NCBI RefSeq assembly: GCF_038004425.1
Contig: NZ_JBBORC010000001.1
Location: 3,315,001-3,379,000 of the forward strand
Reading direction: 5' to 3'
Source of the DNA: Solibacillus sp. FSL W7-1464
Lineage (GTDB): Bacteria > Bacillota > Bacilli > Bacillales_A > Planococcaceae
DNA length: 64,000 nucleotides
Part shown: in pieces, positions 42,847 through 53,160 of the stretch
Layout: each line of letters begins with the position of its first letter
Position numbering within the stretch: the stretch's first letter is position 1
Position numbers and translations under genes: made by a program
Notes under the pieces: generated by a model
Told to the model about the DNA's origin: nothing
What the model saw: only the letters and a program-made list of their open reading frames with translations
Database searches by the model: none

Positions 42847-45800
42847 TTATTTAAGAATAATCTCTGTTTTACTGTAGCCTTCTTTTAGCTTTTGGACTTG
42901 TAAAATAGCGGGCATTGCTGCTTTTAATTCGGCCACATGGGAGATGACACCGATTAAACGGCCTGTTTGCTGTAGATCGATCAATATATCGATTGCCCTT
43001 CTTAATGCCTCTTCATCCAATGTACCAAATCCTTCATCGATGAACATCGTATCGATATGCACACTTCCTTGAACACTTTGAATAACATCGGCCATTCCTA
43101 ATGCCAATGAAAGTGAGGCATTGAATTTTTCACCGCCGGACAGTGTTTTTACATCCCGTGTTTGCCCTGTATGGCTGTCAAATACATCGATACTGAGTCC
43201 GCTTTGTGCATTTCCTTCTTTCCTTCCTGTAGATTTCAAGAAGTATTGGCCATTTGATAAGACACGCAAACGTTCATTTGCCGCATGTGTCACTTTTTCC
43301 AAATAGCCGATTTGTACAAAACGCTCAAATGAAATTTTCGCATCATTTTGACCGCGGATTAAATTGTAGACATGTTCGACTTGCATCAGTTTCGCTTTAT
43401 AGCTTTCAATTTGCTGTGCGGATTGGTCAAGTTTATCGCGCGTCTCCTCACATTGCTCCACATAGGACTGAATCAATGTCATTTTCGAGTACTGTGCCTC
43501 AATCTGCTCATTCAGCTCATGTATTTGTTGCTCACATGCCGTTAAATCGGCACGTTCTTTTCCTACGAGCAAAGGTTCTTCCTCAGTAATTTGTACAGAT
43601 AATGTATGAACGTTTTGCTTGTACGCTTCAACTGTATCTTGTATTTGCTGCTGTACATTTAATGGCAGCAGCGCAGTCCTATATGTTTCCAAATCGAAAC
43701 CTTCCTGCTGCAATGCTGACTCAAATGCTTTTTGTGATAATAGAGTTTCCTGCTGTTTTTCTATTACAAGGTTTTGCGCATGCAGATGGTTCACTTCACA
43801 AGATTTTTCATCTAATTGAATCTTTTGCATCGTTTCAAGTGCACTTTGAATCGCAGCTTTTAAATGGCGATGTTTTTGCTGCTGACTTGACAATTCTTGT
43901 GTTACTTCATCCAAGGTAGAGAACCGAGGCAATAATGACTGTTCACTTTGCTCAAGCTTCCCTTTTTCCTGCGCATATTGTTTATCGATCTCGATTACAT
44001 ATTGCTGCCCTTTTTCAATACGCCCTTGCAGCACTTCTTTACTTTCCAGAAGCTGTGCCAGCGTTTTCTTTTCAGCGATAAGCTGTGCCTGCTGCTGTTT
44101 CTGCTTTGTCAATTTTTCTGTCAGTATGGCTAATTGCTGTCCATACTCACGTAGTTGCGAAAGTTCTGCGCCGAGTAATTGAAGCGCACTATTTTTTTGT
44201 TCCCATGTTGCCTTTTCTACATCTAATTTCGAAGTGACCTGATAAAAGCTTTTCATCGCCCGGTCGCCTTCTTGACGCAGCAGTGCCAATGCATTTTCAT
44301 CAACGACAACCGCTTCATTGTTATGAATGGCCGGGTGGTCTGTGCTTCCACATACAGGACATGCTTTCCCGTGCTGTAACGATGCTGCCAGGAAGGCTGC
44401 CTGGTTGCTGCGTATTTGCTGCTCCATATTTTGCAGCTTCTGTTGTGCTTCATCGGCAATTTGTTTCTTATCAGCAAGCTGTTTCACTAAAGTTTCGACA
44501 TTCATTTGTATTGCTGCCACTTCTTTTGCCATTTCAATTTTCCGTGTTAATGCCGCATGTGCCTCATACGTTTCATGGTATGTCACTGTTGCATCTTCCA
44601 GCTCATTTATAATGGCTTGCTGCTCTTGGTATTTTTCTTTTAAAGAGATTGCTTCGCTTTGCAGCTTATCAAATAATTGTTTGGCATTTTTCTGATTTTC
44701 TGCAAGCTTGGACACATTTTCCCGCTGCGTATTAATCGATTGATAGATCGGAACAAGCTGTTCTAGCTGCGAAATCGATTTTGTATATTCATCCAACAAT
44801 GGTTCTTGCTGTTTTTGCTCCTGATAATGATTTGCCGCCTGCTGAAGTTGTGCCTGTGCACGTTCATAGTCAGTCTTTGCTTTTTGCAAGGAGACTTCCG
44901 CTTGGTCAAGCTGCCGCTTTATCTTCACATATTCACGTTCTAAAGGTTCTATTTGATTAGCCTTTTTGGCAAGTACAAGTTTCTGCTGTTCTGCCTGGAT
45001 TTTATCCTTTTGCTGCAGTAATTCTTCGAGCCGCGCTTTCCTGATTAAAAACTTTTCAATCCGCTCATTCAACAGCCTTTGTTCATTTAATGTTTTAACT
45101 AATGATTTTAAATTCTTTTTGGAGGCATCATATTCCCCTTTTAATGCAGTACATTGATTTTCGTAATGTTGCTGTTCTGTCAGCAAGGCACTCTTTACTT
45201 GATACAGATTAATGACATCATTGTTCAGGGCAGTAAACAGTTCGGATTCTCTTAGCGGGAGTCGGGAACGAATTTCATGAATCGTATTGTCCTGCTGCAT
45301 CTTGGCTTGTTCATAACGTTTTTCGGCAATAGTCTTTTTCTCTTTCAGCAGTTCCACCATTTTCGTAAAGCGTTCCGTTTTGAAAATCTTCCGGAAAATC
45401 TCTTCTTTATGCTTTGATTCCGACGTGAGGAGCTTTTGAAATTCCCCTTGCGGCAGCATGACGATTTGATTAAATTGGGACTGTGTCAAGCCGATCAGTT
45501 CTTCCACTTTCGACTGAATGAGCTTCACTTGAAACTTTTCTACAGCGGGTACAATGATTCCATCGGTAATCTCAAAAAACTCGCGCTTTGCACTTGCACC
45601 ATCATGACCAAACTTCCGCCAAATACGGTAAAGACGACCGCGCACTTCAAATTCAAGCTCGACTTCTGTATCGACCGTTTCATCCGCAAAATCACTGCGC
45701 AGAAACAGTGACTTTTCCCGATCCTCTCCACTTCCGGAATCATAAAGGGCAAACGTAATCGCATCGAAAATAGTCGTTTTCCCTGCGCCGGTTGCACCGG

Positions 45801-45900
45801 AAACGACAAAAATTCCATGCTCATGGAGTTTAGTAAAATCAATGACTTCCTTTTGATGATACGGTCCAAATGCTGTCATCGATAATTTGATTGGTTTCAT
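42847..45900 (-). CDS. sbcC: DNA double-strand-break nuclease subunit SbcC (Rad50-like ATPase)
   Basis: 1017 residues. Walker A VSGATGAGKTT (about 33), long coiled coils rich in Gln/Glu/Lys (about 175-500 and 530-840), zinc hook ACPVCGSTDHP (about 512), ABC signature KTLSGGEKFNASLSLALG (about 919) and Walker B FIDEGFGTLDEEAL (about 960). With SbcD it cuts hairpins and processes DNA ends. It starts 2 bp after sbcD ends, so translation is coupled. Confidence 0.95.
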   Translation of the reverse strand: MKPIKLSMTAFGPYHQKEVIDFTKLHEHGIFVVSGATGAGKTTIFDAITFALYDSGSGEDREKSLFLRSDFADETVDTEVELEFEVRGRLYRIWRKFGHDGASAKREFFEITDGIIVPAVEKFQVKLIQSKVEELIGLTQSQFNQIVMLPQGEFQKLLTSESKHKEEIFRKIFKTERFTKMVELLKEKKTIAEKRYEQAKMQQDNTIHEIRSRLPLRESELFTALNNDVINLYQVKSALLTEQQHYENQCTALKGEYDASKKNLKSLVKTLNEQRLLNERIEKFLIRKARLEELLQQKDKIQAEQQKLVLAKKANQIEPLEREYVKIKRQLDQAEVSLQKAKTDYERAQAQLQQAANHYQEQKQQEPLLDEYTKSISQLEQLVPIYQSINTQRENVSKLAENQKNAKQLFDKLQSEAISLKEKYQEQQAIINELEDATVTYHETYEAHAALTRKIEMAKEVAAIQMNVETLVKQLADKKQIADEAQQKLQNMEQQIRSNQAAFLAASLQHGKACPVCGSTDHPAIHNNEAVVVDENALALLRQEGDRAMKSFYQVTSKLDVEKATWEQKNSALQLLGAELSQLREYGQQLAILTEKLTKQKQQQAQLIAEKKTLAQLLESKEVLQGRIEKGQQYVIEIDKQYAQEKGKLEQSEQSLLPRFSTLDEVTQELSSQQQKHRHLKAAIQSALETMQKIQLDEKSCEVNHLHAQNLVIEKQQETLLSQKAFESALQQEGFDLETYRTALLPLNVQQQIQDTVEAYKQNVHTLSVQITEEEPLLVGKERADLTACEQQIHELNEQIEAQYSKMTLIQSYVEQCEETRDKLDQSAQQIESYKAKLMQVEHVYNLIRGQNDAKISFERFVQIGYLEKVTHAANERLRVLSNGQYFLKSTGRKEGNAQSGLSIDVFDSHTGQTRDVKTLSGGEKFNASLSLALGMADVIQSVQGSVHIDTMFIDEGFGTLDEEALRRAIDILIDLQQTGRLIGVISHVAELKAAMPAILQVQKLKEGYSKTEIILK

Positions 45901-45902
45901 CG

Positions 45903-47066
45903 TTACAGCACCTCCTGTTTTTCACGTTCATTTTCGATCAACTGCTCTAATACATCCGTATAAATCTCTTTAATTTCATCACTTACAGGCTTGCCCGTCA
46001 TTTCCGTGTAAAATAGTTCAAACAGCTCCGAATCATCCATTTGAACACGGTTCATTGTTGTCGCATGCTGTTCAAGCTGTTCATATACAACTGTTCGTTC
46101 AATATGCAAAGCATTTGGATAAACAGTACGGACAAGTTCGGCAGCACCCTTTACATAATGTTCATCCTGTAATTTAACAAATACATAATCATCGTTTACT
46201 TTATGCTGCAATATATCCTCTAAAACCCCCGTCACAATACGCATATCCCGTATTGGTGTGAGCATCCTTTTTTCAATTGCTACTGATCCATCTTCTTTTA
46301 AATCAACAATCAAAAATCCCTTTTTATGAGTCACTTCAGACTCCGAATACTTAAGCGGTGATCCGGAATATTGAATTTTCTCGTTTGCCACAAAGTGCGC
46401 CTGATGTAAATGCCCTAAAGCGGTATAACAGAACGGTTCAAACAACGCTGAACTGATACACTCTGTCCCGCCAATCGTCAACTTGCGTTCAGAGTCACTC
46501 GTATTCGGTTCCGGCATCCCGTCTTTAGTAATGAAGGCATGACCGATGATAATATTGCGCTTCGTATCATCCATTGTCTGCTTAATCTGTTCAACGATTT
46601 TCGCCATCGCCGCCTCATGCGATGTAATGGATTGGTCGTCAAATAGTGCCCGTACAATTGATGGCTCTGCAAAAGGAACTAAATAAAAGTGAACTTCCCC
46701 ATATTCATCATGCATGATGACCGGATCGATCTGTTGTTCTAGATGTCCAACGATATGTAAACCACTCGCCTTCATAAATTCACTGCCAAAATTTAAACGT
46801 GTAGCGCTATCATGATTTCCAGCGATTGCTAAAATCGGTGTTTTTTCATCGACTAAAATTTCTTTCAATGTTTTATTTAATAGTTGGATCGCATCTGTCG
46901 GTGGTACGGACCGATCATACAAATCTCCGGCTATAATGATGACATCCGGCTTTTCTTTTCTGATTTCTTCGATAAACTGTTCAAGCACAAATTGCTGGTC
47001 TTTCGTCATCGATACACCTTGTACTATTTTTCCTAAATGCCAATCTGCTGTGTGGAAAATTTTCAT
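45903..47066 (-). CDS. sbcD: DNA double-strand-break nuclease subunit SbcD (Mre11-like)
   Basis: 387 residues, GGAGG 7 nt before ATG. Calcineurin-like phosphoesterase motifs in order: ADWHLGK (7), AGDLYDRSVPP (46), GNHDS (82), GHAFI (175) and GHLHQAHF (220). C-terminal cap domain follows. Mn-dependent exo/endonuclease partner of SbcC. Confidence 0.95.
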   Translation of the reverse strand: MKIFHTADWHLGKIVQGVSMTKDQQFVLEQFIEEIRKEKPDVIIIAGDLYDRSVPPTDAIQLLNKTLKEILVDEKTPILAIAGNHDSATRLNFGSEFMKASGLHIVGHLEQQIDPVIMHDEYGEVHFYLVPFAEPSIVRALFDDQSITSHEAAMAKIVEQIKQTMDDTKRNIIIGHAFITKDGMPEPNTSDSERKLTIGGTECISSALFEPFCYTALGHLHQAHFVANEKIQYSGSPLKYSESEVTHKKGFLIVDLKEDGSVAIEKRMLTPIRDMRIVTGVLEDILQHKVNDDYVFVKLQDEHYVKGAAELVRTVYPNALHIERTVVYEQLEQHATTMNRVQMDDSELFELFYTEMTGKPVSDEIKEIYTDVLEQLIENEREKQEVL

Positions 47067-47111
47067 GAATACCGCCTCCTATCTTATAATTATAAGTGTA
47101 CATGAGGGCAA

Positions 47112-47155
47112 ATAAAAAAACCACATCGCACGAATATTCGTTCGTACGATGCGGT
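47112..47155 (-). terminator. Terminator after peptide transporter 2 ATPases
   Basis: Minus strand ACCGCATCG pairs with CGATGTGGT, inner CGAATATTCG pairs, then a seven-T run. Confidence 0.82.
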
Positions 47156-47161
47156 CGATGC

Positions 47162-48175
47162 TTACTGCTTTACAGCCATTTTGCCGGCTGAAATTTCTTC
47201 CATGTAGTGGCATGCCGCCTCATGCGTATTCTTCATAATAGAAGAGGTACGTAAAACAGGTTCTTCCGTTCGGCACTTATCTGTCGCAAATGGACAGCGT
47301 GTATGGAATCGGCAGCCTTGTGGTGGATCGATTGGTGACGGTACATCACCTTTTAAAACAATACGATTTTTTACAGCATCCGGATCTGGCACGGGAATCG
47401 CAGATAATAATGCTTTCGTATAAGGATGCTGCGGGTTTTCGAACAGGCTTGTTTTATCGGCAATCTCCACAATTTTCCCTAAATACATTACGATAATACG
47501 ATCCGAAATATGACGTACTACCCCTAGGTCATGCGAGATGAATAAATAAGTTAAACCGTATTCATTTTGCAGCTCTTCCAGTAAATTCAGCACTTGTGCC
47601 TGAATCGATACGTCCAGCGCAGATACTGCCTCATCACAAATGATCAGTTTTGGATCAACCGATAACGCGCGGGCAATGCCGATACGCTGACGTTGACCAC
47701 CTGAGAATTCATGCGGGTAGCGGTCTGCCTGATATGGTCGTAACCCAACCGTCTCGAGCAGTTGTTCAATACGGGCACGTCGCTGATTTGGCGGCAGTAC
47801 ATTTTGAATATGCATCGCTTCGTTCAGCACACTTGCAACTGTCTGACGAGGATTGATCGACGCATACGGATCCTGGAAAATGATTTGCAGATCTTTCCGG
47901 AATTTACGCATTTCGCCTTTCCGAATTTTCGTAATATCGGTCCCCTGAAATACTACGGATCCATCTGTCGGCTCTTCCAGGCGTAAAATCGCCCGGCCTG
48001 TCGTAGATTTACCACAGCCTGATTCTCCCACAATGCTGACAGTCTCTCCTTCATAAATCGTAAAGGAAATATCATCTACCGCTTTTACGTGGTTGACTGT
48101 ACGGCCTAAAAAACCTCCCTTAATCGGGAAATACTGTTTTAATCCCTCAACCTTTAACAGTTCTTTTTTCGCCAT
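47162..48175 (-). CDS. Peptide ABC transporter ATPase (OppF/DppF family), system 2
   Basis: 337 residues, GGAGGTGA before ATG. Walker [10 protein letters not shown] (about 50), signature [14 protein letters not shown] (about 158), Walker [13 protein letters not shown] (about 180, with Cys-Asp-Glu-Ala in place of the more common ADEP). C-terminal [15 protein letters not shown] motif. It starts 29 bp inside the end of oppD, so translation is coupled. Last gene of the C-B-D-F operon. Confidence 0.92.
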   Translation of the reverse strand: MAKKELLKVEGLKQYFPIKGGFLGRTVNHVKAVDDISFTIYEGETVSIVGESGCGKSTTGRAILRLEEPTDGSVVFQGTDITKIRKGEMRKFRKDLQIIFQDPYASINPRQTVASVLNEAMHIQNVLPPNQRRARIEQLLETVGLRPYQADRYPHEFSGGQRQRIGIARALSVDPKLIICDEAVSALDVSIQAQVLNLLEELQNEYGLTYLFISHDLGVVRHISDRIIVMYLGKIVEIADKTSLFENPQHPYTKALLSAIPVPDPDAVKNRIVLKGDVPSPIDPPQGCRFHTRCPFATDKCRTEEPVLRTSSIMKNTHEAACHYMEEISAGKMAVKQ

Positions 48176-49184
48176 ATAGCGTCACCTCCGATTCTCCATC
48201 CCATTCATCCGAATACATCCAACAGCGGATTTGCTCTGAACTATTGCCATCTGTATTCAGTAAATCCGGCTGCTTTTTATGGCAAAGCTCGATCGCAACC
48301 GGGCAACGTGGAGCAAAGCGGCATCCTACCGGCATTTCATGCGGGCTTGGCACCATTCCTTTAATCGGAATCAGTTTTTCCTGTTCCACATCATGACGTG
48401 GCAATGAATTAAGTAATCCTAACGTATATGGATGTTTCGGATTTTTGAATAATGAACGGACATCTGAGTATTCAACCACTTGTCCTGCATACATTACTGC
48501 CACATAATCACATGTTTCCGCTACTACACCTAAATCATGGGTAATCATAATAACAGACATGCCTAAACGGTTTTGCAGATCTTTTATCAGTTCCAAGATT
48601 TGCGCTTGTATCGTTACGTCCAGCGCTGTTGTAGGCTCATCCGCAATTAAAATTTCCGGGTCACATGCCAGTGCCATTGCAATCATTACACGTTGACGCA
48701 TCCCTCCTGATAGTTCGTGAGGGTATTGCTTAACACGCTTTTCGGGAGAGGGAATACCTACAAGCTTCAGCATCTCTACCGATTGCTGCATCGCTGCTTT
48801 TTTGTCCATTTTTTTATGGATTCGGATTGTTTCACTAATCTGTTGGCCTACTGTATAAACGGGGTTTAACGATGTCATAGGCTCTTGGAAAATCATAGAG
48901 ATCTGGTTCCCCCGAATATCACGCATCGCTTTTTCAGAAAGCTTCAGCAAGTCCTTCCCTTTAAAAAGAACTTCGCCACCTTTCGTTTTACCGTTTGATG
49001 CAAGTAAGCGCAGTATTGAAAGTGATGTGATACTTTTCCCGGAACCTGACTCCCCTACAATTCCGATTGTTTTACCTTTTGGAACAGTAAAGCTTACACC
49101 ATCAACAGCACGTACTTCTCCAGCATCCGTGCCGAAAGAAGTTTGTAAATTATTTACGACTAAAATGTTTTCCATTTCATTCAT
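48147..49184 (-). CDS. Peptide ABC transporter ATPase (OppD/DppD family), system 2
   Basis: 345 residues from ATG 49184, 6 nt after GAGGTG; GTG 49193 is part of that site. Walker [11 protein letters not shown] (about 45), signature [15 protein letters not shown] (about 157), Walker [14 protein letters not shown] (about 181), His switch [10 protein letters not shown]-terminal cysteine cluster [15 protein letters not shown]. Energises uptake together with OppF. Confidence 0.92.
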   Translation of the reverse strand: MNEMENILVVNNLQTSFGTDAGEVRAVDGVSFTVPKGKTIGIVGESGSGKSITSLSILRLLASNGKTKGGEVLFKGKDLLKLSEKAMRDIRGNQISMIFQEPMTSLNPVYTVGQQISETIRIHKKMDKKAAMQQSVEMLKLVGIPSPEKRVKQYPHELSGGMRQRVMIAMALACDPEILIADEPTTALDVTIQAQILELIKDLQNRLGMSVIMITHDLGVVAETCDYVAVMYAGQVVEYSDVRSLFKNPKHPYTLGLLNSLPRHDVEQEKLIPIKGMVPSPHEMPVGCRFAPRCPVAIELCHKKQPDLLNTDGNSSEQIRCWMYSDEWDGESEVTLYGEKRTVKG

Positions 49185-49205
49185 TTGCCACACCTCTTTT
49201 CATGT

Positions 49206-50159
49206 TTAGTTCAAGTCAATTCGTTTATTTAGGAACTTGTAAGAAATATCAACAAGCAGGTTTACAATTACGAATAATAGTGAAATTACAAGTACAGTAC
49301 CTTGGACAATCGGGAAATCCCGTTGCCTGATTGCATCAATTGTCAATCGCCCCATACCGTTAATAGCGAAAATTGTCTCAGTTAATACTGCACCGCCCAG
49401 GAAACCACCGAACTCCAGACCAATAACTGTTACAACAGGTATTAGTGCATTTTTCAGTGCGTGGCGGTAAATAACGATACGCTCTGACACACCTTTTGCA
49501 CGAGCAGTACGGATATAGTCCTGACCGATTACTTCAAGCATTGATGAACGGGTCATACGAGCAATAATAGCTGCTCCGCCTGTTCCTAGTGTTACGACAG
49601 GTAAAATAATTTGGCGCCATGAATCTCCCCATCCGGAAGGGCGCATTTTTAGAAATTCCGGCAGGTCCATATCGAATGGCAGGTTCCCTAATGCAAACCA
49701 TTGGATCAAGAGTAAACCTAACCAGAAGTTCGGCATTGACAGACCGAAAAGCGCGACAATCATAATCGATACATCTGTAAGCGTATAATGACGAACTGCC
49801 GAAATGATTCCGGCAATTAAACCGATAAATACAGCTAAAATTGTGGCATATACAGACACTTCCACCGTAATCCAAAAACGTGCCTGTATCTCATCCATTA
49901 CCGGGCGTCCGCTGCGAATAGAGTTTCCTAAATCACCTTGCAGTGCATTTCCTAAAAACCGGCCGTACTGCACATATGGCGGATCATTAAGACCCAATTT
50001 TTCCCGTAAATTGTCTACCGTTTGTTGAGATGCACCTTCTCCTGCCATTACTTGGGCAGGGTCTCCAGGAATTAGGAACATCAATGAAAATACTAAAATT
50101 GAAACCCCAAACAAGACGGGAATCGTTTGTAATAAACGACGAATGATATATTTAGTCAT
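49206..50159 (-). CDS. Peptide ABC transporter permease (OppB/DppB family), system 2
   Basis: 317 residues, GGAGGTGG 9 nt before ATG. Six membrane helices, TIPVLFGVSILVFSLMFLIP at the start, and EAA loop GQDYIRTARAKGVSERIVIY (about 223). Partner of the OppC-like permease whose gene ends 15 bp upstream. Confidence 0.92.
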   Translation of the reverse strand: MTKYIIRRLLQTIPVLFGVSILVFSLMFLIPGDPAQVMAGEGASQQTVDNLREKLGLNDPPYVQYGRFLGNALQGDLGNSIRSGRPVMDEIQARFWITVEVSVYATILAVFIGLIAGIISAVRHYTLTDVSIMIVALFGLSMPNFWLGLLLIQWFALGNLPFDMDLPEFLKMRPSGWGDSWRQIILPVVTLGTGGAAIIARMTRSSMLEVIGQDYIRTARAKGVSERIVIYRHALKNALIPVVTVIGLEFGGFLGGAVLTETIFAINGMGRLTIDAIRQRDFPIVQGTVLVISLLFVIVNLLVDISYKFLNKRIDLN

Positions 50160-50174
50160 TTACTGTTCCACCTC

Positions 50175-51071
50175 CTATTGTTTCATCTTCGGATCAAGTG
50201 CATCACGTAACCCGTCACCAAAAATGTTAAATGCCAAAACTACAATTACAATCATCATTCCAGGAATTAATACCATATGGCCCGCACTATGCATAAACGC
50301 ACGTCCATCACTTAACATTGCACCCCATTCCGCTGCTGGCGGCTTTGCACCTAAACCAAGGAACGCCAAACCGGAAGCAGTCAATATTGCTGTTGCAACA
50401 CGCATCGTTGCCTGAACAATAATAGGCGACAAAATGTTCGGTAAAATATGTTTAAAGATGATGCGGATATCCGATGCACCGAGTGCTTTAACTGCATCAA
50501 TGTACTCGAGCTTTTTCACTTGTAAGGTCGATCCACGAACAATACGTGCGAATGCTGGTATCGAGAATATCCCTACCGCAATAATTACGTTTATTAAACT
50601 GCCCCCTAATACTGATACAATCGCAAGCGCCAGTAAAATACCAGGAAATGCCAATAAAATATCCATCAGACGCATCGTAATTGTATCTATTGCCCCTCCA
50701 TAGTAACCAGCTACAATTCCTATTACAACTCCGATAATTCCGCCAATAAATACGGATAAAAATCCTACAGTTAACGTAAGCTTTGTTCCGTTAACAATAC
50801 GGGAGAAAATGTCCCGGCCAAAGTTATCAGTACCAAACCAATGTTCTTTTGAAGGTGGCTGTAATTTGTTTAAAATATTTTGAGCATTTGGATCTGTCTT
50901 TACTACAAATGGCCCTAGTATACCTACTAAAATGATGAAAATAATAATAATTCCACCAACTACAGCCGCTTTGTTTTTCAATAAACGCTTCATGACTGTC
51001 ATAAAAGCTTCTGCCCGGGGATTGCTTTTTCTCACAGTAGAAGGATTTTGCTCTGTTTGTGTTGTGTTCAA
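50175..51071 (-). CDS. Peptide ABC transporter permease (OppC/DppC family), system 2
   Basis: 298 residues from TTG 51071, 7 nt after AAAGGGTG. N-terminal OppC extension, then about six helices; EAA loop VKKLEYIDAVKALGASDIRI (about 188). First gene of the minus-strand operon, divergent from its binding protein at 51465. Confidence 0.92.
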   Translation of the reverse strand: MNTTQTEQNPSTVRKSNPRAEAFMTVMKRLLKNKAAVVGGIIIIFIILVGILGPFVVKTDPNAQNILNKLQPPSKEHWFGTDNFGRDIFSRIVNGTKLTLTVGFLSVFIGGIIGVVIGIVAGYYGGAIDTITMRLMDILLAFPGILLALAIVSVLGGSLINVIIAVGIFSIPAFARIVRGSTLQVKKLEYIDAVKALGASDIRIIFKHILPNILSPIIVQATMRVATAILTASGLAFLGLGAKPPAAEWGAMLSDGRAFMHSAGHMVLIPGMMIVIVVLAFNIFGDGLRDALDPKMKQ

Positions 51072-51133
51072 TCTAATTCACCCTTTCAAATTTTTTTTCC
51101 TTCCTACAACAATATTAAATTTGTATAAGCATT

Positions 51134-51163
51134 AGTATATAGAGTGAAATCTGAACATTTCAA
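51134..51163 (-). promoter_or_regulatory. Promoter of the oppC-B-D-F operon (system 2)
   Basis: Minus strand TTGAAA (51158-51163), 18 bp, TATACT (51134-51139). Confidence 0.6.
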
Positions 51164-51180
51164 CATAATATTTTTTTACT

Positions 51181-51195
51181 AAAATTCAGAATATT
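51181..51195. promoter_or_regulatory. CodY-like box 1 in the system 2 divergent region
   Basis: AAAATTCAGAATATT, 12 of 15 against AATTTTCWGAAAATT. Confidence 0.4.
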
Positions 51196-51292
51196 TTAAT
51201 ATTTTTATGTTTTTTAGTTCGAAAGTTATACTCAGATAATATACTTTTATTTGGAAATATAGTTAAAAACTTGATTCCGTTATATTATTATC

Positions 51293-51307
51293 ATTTTTCT
51301 GAATATA
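51293..51307. promoter_or_regulatory. CodY-like box 2 in the system 2 divergent region
   Basis: ATTTTTCTGAATATA, 12 of 15 against the CodY consensus. The remainder of this 390-bp gap is very A-T rich with only the two promoters recognised. Confidence 0.4.
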
Positions 51308-51377
51308 ACAACATTATAATAAGATACTATAAAATACATAATTTTTCTACTTAAAAAAGTTTTTTTCTTTTTTGTAT

Positions 51378-51405
51378 TTGATGCTATGGAATCATGTGCT
51401 ATTCT
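51378..51405 (+). promoter_or_regulatory. Promoter of the system 2 binding-protein gene
   Basis: TTGATG (51378-51383), 16 bp, TATTCT (51400-51405) with an extended TG. Confidence 0.5.
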
Positions 51406-51464
51406 ATTAACAGAAATTACATTTTTGTAATATTCTAAAATTACTTATTGGGGGGACTTCCAAC

Positions 51465-53108
51465 ATGTCATTTTCTAAAAAGTCGCTATGGATGCTACTT
51501 CTTACATTTACACTTGCACTTGTGCTAGCTGCATGTGCTGGTGGAGATGATTCAGAAGACACATCAACAGATAGCGGAGACACTGGAACTGAAACAAATA
51601 CTGACTCTGGTAATACCGAGGAAGCTGCGGCTGGCGGCGACTTAATTATCGCCGAGTTATCTGATGCAAGCTCATTGGATCCACATGGTTCAAATGACGT
51701 ACCATCATCTAACGTACAATCAAACCTTTATGAAACATTAGTAAACCGTAATGCAGACGGTGAATTAGTACCTGGTCTAGCAGAATCTTGGACTCAAGTA
51801 GACGATGTAACTTGGGAATTCAAGCTTAAACAAGGTGTTACTTTCCATGACGGTGAAGAATTTAATGCAGAAGCAGTAAAGGCATCATTCGACCGTTTAT
51901 TAGATCCAGAAGTTGCATCTCCACGTGCTTTCTTATTTGAGATGGTAACAGAAATTAAAGTAGTAGATGAATCTACTGTTCAATTTGTAACTGAATACCC
52001 ATTCTCACCATTACTTGCTCACTTAACGCACAATGGTGGTAGTATTATTTCACCTAAATCTATTGAAGAAGATTATGCTGCACTGAAAGCTGATTCATCA
52101 CTTAAAGCTGGCACTGTAATCGGTACAAATCCGGTTGGTACTGGTCCATTCAAATTTGAAAGCTGGACTCCAGGTACTGAAATTAAATTAGTTAAATTTG
52201 AAGAATACGCTGGCACTCCAGCAAACATTGATTCTGTAACATTCAAAGTAGTACCTGAAAGCGCTACTCGTGTTGCGGAATTACAATCAGGTTATGCACA
52301 CATTATCGGTGCAGTTGAGCCTGGTCAAGTAGCAAATGTTAATAGTTTTGAGGGCGCTTCTGTATTAGAAACAGCTTCTTCATCTTTAACATACCTTGGT
52401 TTCAACACTGAAAAGGAACCTTTCAATGATCCAAAAGTACGTCAGGCAATTTCTAAAGCAATCGATCGTCCGACATTAATCGAAGGTATTTATGAAGGCT
52501 TTGGTATTCCTGCTATCTCACCATTAGCTCCTGGTATTTTCGGATACACAGAAGATGTAACTTCGATGGCATACAACATGGATGAAGCGAAAGCATTACT
52601 TGAAGAAGCAGGTTATGCGGACGGCTTTAAAACAACAATCTGGACAAATGACAACCCGGCTCGTCAACAAGTTGCAATTGTTTTACAAGAGAACCTGAAA
52701 AAATTAAACATTGAAGCTGAAATCGAAGTAATGGAATTCGGCTCATACTTGGAAAAAACAGCTGCCGGCGAGCACGATATGTTCATCTTAGGCTGGTCTA
52801 ACCCAACTGGTGATGCGGACTACGGTCTATATGCATTATTCCACTCTTCACAACATGGTGACCCAGGTAACCGTTCATTCTACACAAGTGAAAAAGTAGA
52901 TGAACTATTAGAAAAAGGTCGTCGTGAAGCTGATTCATCTGCACGTGAAGCAATCTACAAAGAAGCATTACAACTGATTTCAGACGAGTCGCCAATGGCA
53001 TTCGTATTACACCCATATACTTTAACTGGTGTATCTGATAAAGTTTCCGGCTTCAATGTTGGTACTGACAGCATCTATCAATTACGTGACGTTAAAATTA
53101 GCGAGTAA
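51465..53108 (+). CDS. Peptide-binding lipoprotein (SBP_bac_5 / DppA-OppA family), system 2
   Basis: 547 residues, GGGGGG before ATG. Lipobox LAAC (Cys about 24), acidic Thr/Gly/Asp linker to about 55, then the two-lobe binding domain (SSLDPHGSNDVPSSNVQ near 70, FKLKQGVTFHDGEEFNAEAV near 120). Captures peptides for the OppBC channel encoded on the opposite strand. Separate transcription with its own terminator would allow a high binding-protein level. Same length as the system 1 lipoprotein but clearly different sequence. Confidence 0.92.
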   Translation: MSFSKKSLWMLLLTFTLALVLAACAGGDDSEDTSTDSGDTGTETNTDSGNTEEAAAGGDLIIAELSDASSLDPHGSNDVPSSNVQSNLYETLVNRNADGELVPGLAESWTQVDDVTWEFKLKQGVTFHDGEEFNAEAVKASFDRLLDPEVASPRAFLFEMVTEIKVVDESTVQFVTEYPFSPLLAHLTHNGGSIISPKSIEEDYAALKADSSLKAGTVIGTNPVGTGPFKFESWTPGTEIKLVKFEEYAGTPANIDSVTFKVVPESATRVAELQSGYAHIIGAVEPGQVANVNSFEGASVLETASSSLTYLGFNTEKEPFNDPKVRQAISKAIDRPTLIEGIYEGFGIPAISPLAPGIFGYTEDVTSMAYNMDEAKALLEEAGYADGFKTTIWTNDNPARQQVAIVLQENLKKLNIEAEIEVMEFGSYLEKTAAGEHDMFILGWSNPTGDADYGLYALFHSSQHGDPGNRSFYTSEKVDELLEKGRREADSSAREAIYKEALQLISDESPMAFVLHPYTLTGVSDKVSGFNVGTDSIYQLRDVKISE

Positions 53109-53116
53109 TTGAACAC

Positions 53117-53160
53117 AAAAAAGCATTCCTACAAGAAATTCTTGATGGAATGCTTTTTTT
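53117..53160. terminator. Bidirectional terminator between the system 2 lipoprotein and the GDSL gene
   Basis: AAAAAAGCATTCC / GGAATGCTTTTTT stem with A and T runs on either side. Confidence 0.85.

Noticed and set aside
42816-45900. Plus-strand ORFs inside sbcC (for example 43254-43589 and 44327-44695)
   Set aside because: They are opposite-strand shadows of the SbcC coiled coils: Cys/Ser/Phe-rich text, no ribosome sites, and no support apart from being open.
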